This document shows positions 59,088 to 64,000 of a stretch of DNA of 64,000 nucleotides, piece by piece (positions within the stretch are counted from its first letter, which is position 1; every line of letters starts with the position of its first letter). A program made the position numbers and the translations under genes. The notes below the pieces were generated by a model. That model did no database searches and was not told where the DNA came from. It saw nothing but the letters and a program-made list of their open reading frames with translations. The stretch comes from DASXVX01 sp036504075 (GTDB lineage: Bacteria > Bacillota > Sulfobacillia > Symbiobacteriales > Symbiobacteriaceae): contig DASXVX010000061.1 of the NCBI GenBank assembly GCA_036504075.1, forward strand, positions 51,142 to 115,141, read 5' to 3'.

Positions 59088-60458
59088 ATGGAGATCCGGG
59101 CGCTCATGCGGGCCGCCGCACCGTTGCTGGAGGCGCTGCACGACGGCGTGGCCGTTTCCGACACCGCAGGCATTGTCGTCTATGTGAACGAAGCCAACAC
59201 CCGCATCACCGGACTCAAGGCCGCCGAGGTGATCAACCGGCCGGTCCGGGAAGTGGTGCCCGATTCGCACCTGCTGGATGCCATCGGCTCCGGGCATGAG
59301 TTGGTCGGCGTCCGGACCCGGGTGGGCGGCCATGCCGGCTTCAAAGAAGTGGTCAGCAACATTGTGCCGCTCCGGGACGAGAAGGGGGCCATGATCGGCG
59401 CCGTTTCCGTCTTCCGGGACATGACCGAAGTGCTGGCGCTCTCGGCGCAACTGCTGGAGGCCCGGAATACGATTGCGCTTCTGAAGGATTACCTGAGCGC
59501 CGGCGCCGAGGCCGAAGGGGTGGTGGTGGGCCGGAACCCGGTGGCCCAGCGGGCCTTCACGCTGGCTTTTCGGGCGGCTACCGTGAACTCCCCGGTGCTG
59601 ATTGAAGGCGAGAGCGGGACCGGCAAGGAAGTGGTGGCCCGCCTGATTCACGCCAAGAGCGACCGGGCCGGCCGGCCGTTCATCGCGCTCAACTGCGCAG
59701 CGGTGCCGGAAACGCTTCTGGAGAGCGAACTGTTCGGTTACGACGAGGGAGCCTTCACCGGCGCCCGCCGGGGCGGCCGGGCGGGGCTGTTCGAAATGGC
59801 CGACGGCGGCACGCTTTTCCTCGATGAGATCGGCGACATGGAGCAGGGCATGCAGGCCAAGCTGTTGCGGGCGCTGCAGGGCGGCGAGTTCCGGCGGTTG
59901 GGCAGCGGTTCCGTCCGGAAGGCGGATGTGCGCATCATTTCGGCGACCCACCAGCCGCTGCAGGAGATGGTGGCAAACGGCCTGTTCCGGGAGGACCTGT
60001 ACTACCGGCTGCGGGTAGTCCGAATCGCATTGCCGCCCCTCCGGGAGCGGCGGGAGGACCTGGCCCTGTTCGTCGCCCACGCGCTGAAGCGGGCCTGCGC
60101 CCGGCTGGGGCGGCCCGAGGCGAAGCTGGACCAGACGGCGCTCCGGCAGTTGCTGCTCTATAGCTACCCCGGCAACATCCGGGAACTGGAGAACCTGGTG
60201 GAGCAGGCCGTCGTCCTGGACGACGACGGGATTATCGCCGAGGACGACCTGCCGGCGGAGGTAGCCGTCCGGTCGGAGGTGGCGGCCGGTCGGCTCGACC
60301 TGCGGTTCGACGAGCCGGTGCCCGCGTGGGAGCACGTGGAGCGGGCCTTGCTGGAGGCCGGGCTGCGCCACTATGCCTCGAAGTCGGCCCTGGCGGCGCA
60401 CCTGGGCATGGGCCGGGCGACGCTCTACCGGAAGCTGCAGAAGCATGGACTCCTTTGA
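59088..60458 (+). CDS. Sigma-54-dependent PAS transcriptional activator
   Basis: An enhancer-binding protein of 456 residues: PAS sensor (about residues 10-110), AAA+ domain (about 150-385) with Walker A EGESGTGKEVVAR and the sigma-54 contact motif GAFTGA intact (YDEGAFTGARRGG), Walker B LFLDEIGD, and a C-terminal Fis-type HTH (LAAHLGMGRATLYRKLQKHG). The GAFTGA motif shows it should work with RpoN. It directly precedes the tryptophanase gene, which has a sigma-54 promoter, so it very likely activates that gene; the ligand could be tryptophan or indole-related. ATG 59088 follows AAAGGGGTGGA. Confidence 0.93.
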   Translation: MEIRALMRAAAPLLEALHDGVAVSDTAGIVVYVNEANTRITGLKAAEVINRPVREVVPDSHLLDAIGSGHELVGVRTRVGGHAGFKEVVSNIVPLRDEKGAMIGAVSVFRDMTEVLALSAQLLEARNTIALLKDYLSAGAEAEGVVVGRNPVAQRAFTLAFRAATVNSPVLIEGESGTGKEVVARLIHAKSDRAGRPFIALNCAAVPETLLESELFGYDEGAFTGARRGGRAGLFEMADGGTLFLDEIGDMEQGMQAKLLRALQGGEFRRLGSGSVRKADVRIISATHQPLQEMVANGLFREDLYYRLRVVRIALPPLRERREDLALFVAHALKRACARLGRPEAKLDQTALRQLLLYSYPGNIRELENLVEQAVVLDDDGIIAEDDLPAEVAVRSEVAAGRLDLRFDEPVPAWEHVERALLEAGLRHYASKSALAAHLGMGRATLYRKLQKHGLL

Positions 60459-60482
60459 ACTGTCTCGCGGCGACTCAAAATG

Positions 60483-60505
60483 AGACACCCCGCTGGGGTG
60501 TCTTG
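60483..60505. promoter_or_regulatory. Inverted repeat between activator gene and tryptophanase promoter
   Basis: GAGACACCCC and GGGGTGTCTTG share a perfect 9-bp stem (AGACACCCC, AGACACCCC complement) with a 3-base loop. It sits about 60 bases upstream of the -24 element, fitting an upstream activator site, or it may be the activator's terminator. Confidence 0.5.
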
Positions 60506-60561
60506 TTTCATTGTGGGGCAGGCGGCCGCCGCGAACGCCCTGAAAGCAGCACGGGACAGGC

Positions 60562-60577
60562 TGGCACGGCTCTTGCT
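60562..60577 (+). promoter_or_regulatory. Sigma-54 (-24/-12) promoter of the tryptophanase gene
   Basis: TGGCACG (60562-60568), four bases, then TTGCT (60573-60577) match the sigma-54 consensus TGGCACG-N4-TTGCW exactly, with the invariant GG and GC 12 bases apart. It lies 42 bases before the tryptophanase start and downstream of the activator gene. Confidence 0.9.
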
Positions 60578-60618
60578 CTACTTATGGGCAAGAGCGAAAC
60601 CCCAGGAGGATGACGGAC

Positions 60619-62016
60619 ATGCGCTATGCCGAACCCTACAAGATCAAGATGGTTGAACCGATTCGGCTCATCTCCCGCCCCGAACGGGAAGCCCGGATCC
60701 GTGAGGCCGGGTACAACGTCTTCGCACTCCGCTCCCGGGATGTATTCGTGGACCTGCTGACCGACAGCGGCACCGGTGCCATGAGCGACGACCAGTGGAG
60801 CGCCCTCATGCGGGGCGACGAGGCCTACGCCGGGTCGGACAGCTTCTACCGGCTGCAGGAGACCGTGCAGACGATTACCGGCTACCAGTGGGTCATCCCG
60901 ACCCACCAGGGCCGGGGCGCCGAGCAGTGCCTGATACCCCAGTTGATCACGAAGAAAGGCCAGTTCGTGCTGGGCAACATGCATTTCGACACCACCCGGG
61001 CCCATATCCAACTCGCCGGCGGCCGGCCGGTGGACCTGGTGATCGATGAGGCCATGGATACCACCACCTACCACCCGTTCAAGGGCAACATCAACCTGGA
61101 GAAGCTGCGCGGCTTCATCCACGAGCACGGCCGGGAGAACATCGCCGCTGTCATCATGACGGTGACCTGCAACTCCGCCGGCGGTCAGCCCGTGAGCATG
61201 GCCAATATCAAGGCGGCCAGCGCGATCGCCTCCGAGTACGGGATTCCGTTCCTCTTCGACACGGCCCGCTACGCTGAGAACGCCTACTTTATCAAGCAGC
61301 GGGAGCCCGGGTACGCCCAAAAGACGCCGCTGGAGATCGCTCAGGAGATGTTCTCCTTCGGCGAGGGCCTCATGATGAGCGCCAAGAAGGACGCCCTGGT
61401 CAACATCGGCGGCCTGCTGGCGTTCCGCAGCGAGGAGCTCTACCGCAAGACCTCGGGCCTCGTGGTGCCGTTCGAAGGGTTCCTGACTTACGGCGGCCTG
61501 GCCGGCCGGGACCTGGAAGCCATGGCGACCGGCCTCATGGAGGCGCTGGACACCGACTACCTGGCCAGCCGCATCGGCCAGGTGGCCTACCTGAGCGAGC
61601 AACTGAAGCGGGTCGGCATTCCCGTCCAGGAGCCGTCGGGCGGCCATGCCGTCTTCGTAGACGCCGCCAAGTTCCTGCCGCATATCCCGGTGGATCAGTT
61701 CCCGGGCCACGCCCTGGCCGTAGAAGCCTACATTGAAGGCGCGGTGCGGGGCGTCGAAGTCGGCTCGCTGATGATGGGCCGGGACCCCGAGACGGGCCTG
61801 CAGTTGCCTTCCGACTTTGAGTTCCTGCGCCTGGCGATCCCCCGTCGGACCTACACGAACAACCACATGGACGTGGTGGCCGACGCCCTGGCGGCCGTCT
61901 GGCAGCGGCGGGAGAGTGTGCAGGGGATCAAGTTTACGTTTGAGCCGCCGATTCTCCGGCATTTCACAGCCCGGTTTGATCGGGTGCCGGTTGGCGTCTA
62001 CGCCCAGAGCAATTAG
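60619..62016 (+). CDS. tnaA: Tryptophanase
   Basis: A PLP-dependent beta-eliminating lyase that splits tryptophan to indole, pyruvate and ammonia, 465 residues. Motifs: LLTDSGTGAMSD, PTHQGRGAEQ, DTTRAHIQ, TCNSAGGQPVS and Schiff-base lysine in MSAKKDALVN (K257). The substrate-specificity segment ILRHFTARF has His where tyrosine phenol-lyase has Phe, and GRDPxTGxQLP is tryptophanase-like, so TnaA rather than Tpl. ATG 60619 follows AGGAGG by 9 bases; ATG 60610 is inside that site. Under a sigma-54 promoter. Confidence 0.93.
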   Translation: MRYAEPYKIKMVEPIRLISRPEREARIREAGYNVFALRSRDVFVDLLTDSGTGAMSDDQWSALMRGDEAYAGSDSFYRLQETVQTITGYQWVIPTHQGRGAEQCLIPQLITKKGQFVLGNMHFDTTRAHIQLAGGRPVDLVIDEAMDTTTYHPFKGNINLEKLRGFIHEHGRENIAAVIMTVTCNSAGGQPVSMANIKAASAIASEYGIPFLFDTARYAENAYFIKQREPGYAQKTPLEIAQEMFSFGEGLMMSAKKDALVNIGGLLAFRSEELYRKTSGLVVPFEGFLTYGGLAGRDLEAMATGLMEALDTDYLASRIGQVAYLSEQLKRVGIPVQEPSGGHAVFVDAAKFLPHIPVDQFPGHALAVEAYIEGAVRGVEVGSLMMGRDPETGLQLPSDFEFLRLAIPRRTYTNNHMDVVADALAAVWQRRESVQGIKFTFEPPILRHFTARFDRVPVGVYAQSN

Positions 62017-62046
62017 GGCAGAAAGTACTGATATTCGTTCTGGCAC

Positions 62047-62108
62047 TTGACGAACGGTACCATTCCGACTAGGCTGGACCCAGAGGGAAGGCTACCCCCT
62101 ACGGGTAG
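62047..62108 (+). promoter_or_regulatory. Promoter and CsoR-like operator before the copper chaperone gene
   Basis: TTGACG (62047-62052) and TAGGCT (62070-62075) are 17 bases apart, a fair -35/-10 pair. CTACCC (62092-62097) and GGGTAG (62103-62108) form an inverted repeat with CCTAC between, resembling Cu(I)-sensor CsoR operators. Confidence 0.55.
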
Positions 62109-62164
62109 TGTGTTTGTGCCCCCCTGGGTATGCCAGAACCGCTATTTCGGAAGGAGTGTACGTC

Positions 62165-62356
62165 ATGGCCACTACGATTCAAATCAACGGAATGTCCTGC
62201 ATGCACTGCGTTATGGGCGTCAAGAAAGCACTTGCGAACGTCCCCGGCCTCACGACGCTGGACGTGAAAATCGGCGAAGCCACCGTGGAAGGCCCGCTGG
62301 ATGCCGCCAAGACCGCCATCGAGGGCGCCGGCTACGATGTCGTGGGCACCAAGTAG
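62165..62356 (+). CDS. copZ: Copper chaperone, heavy-metal-associated domain (CopZ-like)
   Basis: A 63-residue ferredoxin-like metal-binding protein with GMSCMHCVMGV (CxxC copper motif, near residue 12) and the family tail AKTAIEGAGYDVV. It carries Cu(I) to an efflux ATPase not present in the window. GGAAGGAG lies 9 bases before ATG 62165. The upstream CsoR-like site suggests induction by copper. Confidence 0.92.
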   Translation: MATTIQINGMSCMHCVMGVKKALANVPGLTTLDVKIGEATVEGPLDAAKTAIEGAGYDVVGTK

Positions 62357-62370
62357 GTTTGCGTGACAAA

Positions 62371-62401
62371 AAAAGGGGCGCCCCGCCGGGGTGCCCCTTT
62401 T
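62371..62401. terminator. Bidirectional terminator between copper chaperone and YdjM-type gene
   Basis: AAAAGGGGCGCCCC (62371-62384) and GGGGTGCCCCTTTT (62388-62401) form a 14-bp stem (one G-U) with a 3-base loop. A-run and T-run allow use on both strands, between convergent genes. Confidence 0.9.
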
Positions 62402-62413
62402 CATTGTCGGCAC

Positions 62414-63274
62414 TCAGTCTCCGACCCGAACCCGGAGTGGCCGGAAGTCGGCTCGGAGCTGGCGGAGGGCATCGGCCCAGATTACGGCGAAGCCATCGGC
62501 ATCTTCTTCCACCCGGGCGTACGGGTATTCGGCAGCAGCCAGGAAGTCGCTGACCTGCGGGTAGGTCAGCGTGGCCCGAACGACAGGCGAGTCTTGCTTG
62601 GGGTAGGAGGCAATGATTCGGCGGCAGCCCCGCTGCCAGTACCCAAACTCAATGGCCGTGGCCGTCTCCATGATATACCGCCAGCTGGAGTACCACGGCA
62701 CGATTCGGGCCCGGACCGATCCGGTCGCTTTCAGCCCCCGGTAAAGCCGGCGGGCCCGCGCGATCCGGTAGAGCACGTACGGCCACATCCAGAGGAACGC
62801 ACCACTGAGAACATACGGCGGAGCCGCTTTTGTTGCCACGAGCAGGGCCGGCACGCCCAGGAGCACCACGAGCGCCGGGTCGAAAATGTGCAGCACGCCC
62901 AGGTCAATAGACCGTCCGCTAAACGGCCAGAACGGCCGGGCGCCGAACAGGTTCAGGCAGTCCAGGGCCATGTGGCTGAAGCAGCCCAGAAGCGTCCAGA
63001 CGAAAAGCAACCAAAACGGCGTACCGGGCATCACCCGACCGATGCAGGCGGCGGCGACCGCCGACAGGGCCGACGCTCCGGGCAGCGTGTGGGTGAAGGT
63101 GCGGTGCAGCCGGATACCCCGGCGCAGGAGCAGGCTGATCGGCACGTCAATATCCGGAAGTGAGTTGCCGATCAGCACGGCCCAGTAGACCGGCCCGCCC
63201 ATGGGCTGGGCCGCCGCGCTGCTCGCGACGGAGCCCATGGCGTGGCCGACCAGCAGATGCGTGAGCGAATCCAT
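62414..63274 (-). CDS. YdjM-type membrane-bound metal-dependent hydrolase family protein
   Basis: The 286 residues begin DSLTHLLVGHAMGS and contain GNSLPDIDVPISLLL and RTFTHTLPGA, the His/Asp motifs of the DUF457/YdjM family (putative metal site). Four to five membrane helices lie between about residues 25 and 175. The C-terminal 110 residues are soluble and helical. YdjM-like proteins respond to stress in E. coli, but no substrate is known. ATG 63274 is used; no strong SD upstream is seen. Confidence 0.87.
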   Translation of the reverse strand: MDSLTHLLVGHAMGSVASSAAAQPMGGPVYWAVLIGNSLPDIDVPISLLLRRGIRLHRTFTHTLPGASALSAVAAACIGRVMPGTPFWLLFVWTLLGCFSHMALDCLNLFGARPFWPFSGRSIDLGVLHIFDPALVVLLGVPALLVATKAAPPYVLSGAFLWMWPYVLYRIARARRLYRGLKATGSVRARIVPWYSSWRYIMETATAIEFGYWQRGCRRIIASYPKQDSPVVRATLTYPQVSDFLAAAEYPYARVEEDADGFAVIWADALRQLRADFRPLRVRVGD

Positions 63275-63442
63275 AGCGCTACGACCCCCTGACGATTACT
63301 TAACGATAATCAATTATAAAGTGTAGAAACCGGATTTGCTACCTTGGAAATCCTGGGATAGCGTGATGAGGGGGCTGGCGTGCGCGGCGGGGACATGGTA
63401 GAATACCCTACGGGGTATCGTGAACATAAGGAGTGGTTGGCG

Positions 63443-63478
63443 GTGGATGATCAAAACGGCTGCAGCGGCGGCACTTGA
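63443..63478 (+). CDS. Possible 11-residue Cys-containing peptide
   Basis: A frame from GTG 63443 with good SD spacing (AAGGAG, 9 bases) encodes MDDQNGCSGGT. It is too short for statistical support and may be a leader peptide. The nearby CsoR-like operator and its single Cys make a metal-linked leader conceivable, but this is speculative. Confidence 0.3.
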   Translation: MDDQNGCSGGT

Positions 63479-63529
63479 GGCGGGCCGCCTAAAGGTAGGC
63501 GTAGCCTGCCGCCGGTCTGACCCGGTACC

Positions 63530-63586
63530 ATGATATGGCTCCTTCTGGGAGTCTGGATGCTGGTACAGCATCTCTTTACGCGTTAA
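63530..63586 (+). CDS. Possible 18-residue single-helix membrane peptide
   Basis: A frame from ATG 63530 encodes MIWLLLGVWMLVQHLFTR, one compact membrane helix with a basic end. No SD is evident, so translation is uncertain. If real it would be a small membrane protein under the CsoR-like site. Confidence 0.3.
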   Translation: MIWLLLGVWMLVQHLFTR

Positions 63587-63613
63587 TTTCTTCGCAGGCG
63601 GAGGGAACCAGCT

Positions 63614-63805
63614 ATGCCGATGTACAACTTTGAATGCCGGGAATGCGGCAAGCGGTTTGAAGAGCTCGCCGCTTATGACCGGCGCAACGAGATGCGCTGC
63701 CCCGCGTGCCAAGGGGAGACCCGGGTCCTGGTTTCCGGCTTTGCCGTAAGGACCGCTTCCGGGTCGGGCGCCGTCTCCGCGCCGGCCGCACCTCGGTTCT
63801 CCTGA
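63614..63805 (+). CDS. FmdB family zinc-ribbon protein
   Basis: The 63 residues start MPMYNFECRECGKRFEELA, with two CxxC knuckles (CRECG and CPAC) forming a zinc ribbon typical of FmdB regulatory-type proteins. The C-terminal part is Ala/Ser-rich. GGAGGG lies 8 bases before ATG 63614. The role in this species is unknown; the upstream CsoR-like site hints at metal-responsive expression. Confidence 0.88.
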   Translation: MPMYNFECRECGKRFEELAAYDRRNEMRCPACQGETRVLVSGFAVRTASGSGAVSAPAAPRFS

Positions 63806-63911
63806 GCGGGCTGCTGAGAGGCCGTTGGCCTCTTCCCGCACGCGAAAAAGCCCGCCTGGCGGCAGGGTTGTAGCATCAGAGTGCATTGAAACCATTGAAA
63901 CGCGCGACATT

Positions 63912-63941
63912 GAATCGGCACCCCGCTTGGGGTGCCGATTC
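63912..63941 (+). terminator. Perfect 13-bp hairpin after the FmdB-type gene
   Basis: GAATCGGCACCCC (63912-63924) pairs with GGGGTGCCGATTC (63929-63941) around GCTT. Only CCTTT follows, so it is a moderate terminator candidate. The rest of 63806-64000 shows short ATTGAAAC-like repeats and no gene. Confidence 0.65.
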
Positions 63942-64000
63942 GACCTTTGACCACAGGCTGTACCGTATTCGGCGTAACGTGGCCAGCATGTCCTTGGAAG

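Larger units (their letters stand above)
63275..63613 (+). promoter_or_regulatory. 339-base gap with CsoR-like operator, structured RNA and two tiny frames
   Basis: This stretch has no ordinary gene. TGGCGT (63376-63381) and TAGAAT (63399-63404) form a weak promoter, overlapped by ATACCC-TACG-GGGTAT (63403-63418), a perfect CsoR-like inverted repeat. After an SD (AAGGAG 63428-63433) comes a tiny frame (63443-63478), then a strongly self-complementary segment (CGGCGGCA 63466-63473 with TGCCGCCG 63507-63514; GGTAGGC with GCCTGCC), then a second tiny frame (63530-63586), then the FmdB-type gene. The 63275-63375 part shows nothing clear. Confidence 0.6.

Noticed and set aside
60619..62016. Tyrosine phenol-lyase instead of tryptophanase
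   Set aside because: The C-terminal RHFTA histidine and the GRDP..QLP and NSAGGQPVS contexts match tryptophanase better.
63443..63520. Selenocysteine readthrough of the TGA after the 11-residue frame
   Set aside because: The extension has no conserved character, and no convincing SECIS-type element is identifiable by eye; the nearby fold is explained as simple complementarity.

Overview
The window looks like a chromosomal segment of a high-G+C, motile, low-branching Bacillota (Firmicutes) species. The gene order of the flagellar region follows the Bacillus/Clostridia fla-che layout (flgBC-fliE-fliF...-sigD-swrB-like). SD sequences are strong AGGAGG types, GTG/TTG starts are common, and a tryptophanase sits beside a separate-subunit methylmalonyl-CoA mutase. 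A Symbiobacterium-like thermophilic spore-former is the best guess. This is inferred from gene content and cannot be proven from the window alone.

Positions 1-33259 hold a nearly uninterrupted flagellar and chemotaxis region. After the tail of a chemoreceptor gene, a clear sigma-A promoter (1112-1140) opens a long + strand operon: a small unknown gene, fliM, cheX, a flgF-type rod gene, flgB, flgC, fliE, one fused fliF-fliG gene, fliH, fliI, fliJ, a ylxF/motE-like gene, fliK, flgD, flgE, fliL, fliN, fliO, fliP, fliQ, fliR, flhB, flhA, flhF, flhG, sigD and a swrB-like gene. A late cluster follows (flgM, flgN, flgK, flgL, flaG, fliD, fliS, fliT-like). It ends at a bidirectional terminator, where it meets convergent motB, motA and flagellin genes on the - strand. 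The flagellin leader carries a hairpin that looks like a CsrA binding site. Together these genes encode the basal body, export gate, motor, hook, filament, and the anti-sigma/sigma switch.

Positions 33260-46400 are accessory: an SDR oxidoreductase, a secreted subtilase with a FlgD-like Ig tail, a C39-like cysteine peptidase, two divergent paralogous GNAT acetyltransferases, and three adjacent genes for repeat-rich proteins sharing one unrecognised module (39549-41465). Next comes a methylmalonyl-CoA mutase operon (large subunit, B12 subunit, MeaB GTPase, acyl-CoA dehydrogenase) with a perfect palindrome just upstream, then a small membrane protein.

Positions 46500-64000 are metabolic and mixed: two overlapping amidohydrolase genes, the first of which has lost most metal ligands; a glycerophosphodiester phosphodiesterase; a cystathionine beta-synthase/gamma-lyase-like pair; an HrpB-type helicase; a TPR membrane protein; TatA; an HOGA/DapA-type aldolase; a copper-amine-oxidase-N stalk-domain protein; a YitT protein; and a sigma-54 activator followed by a tryptophanase with a textbook -24/-12 promoter. 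The window ends with a copper chaperone, a YdjM-type membrane protein, and an FmdB zinc ribbon preceded by a CsoR-like operator and two tiny open frames. No tRNA, rRNA, insertion sequence or CRISPR array was seen.
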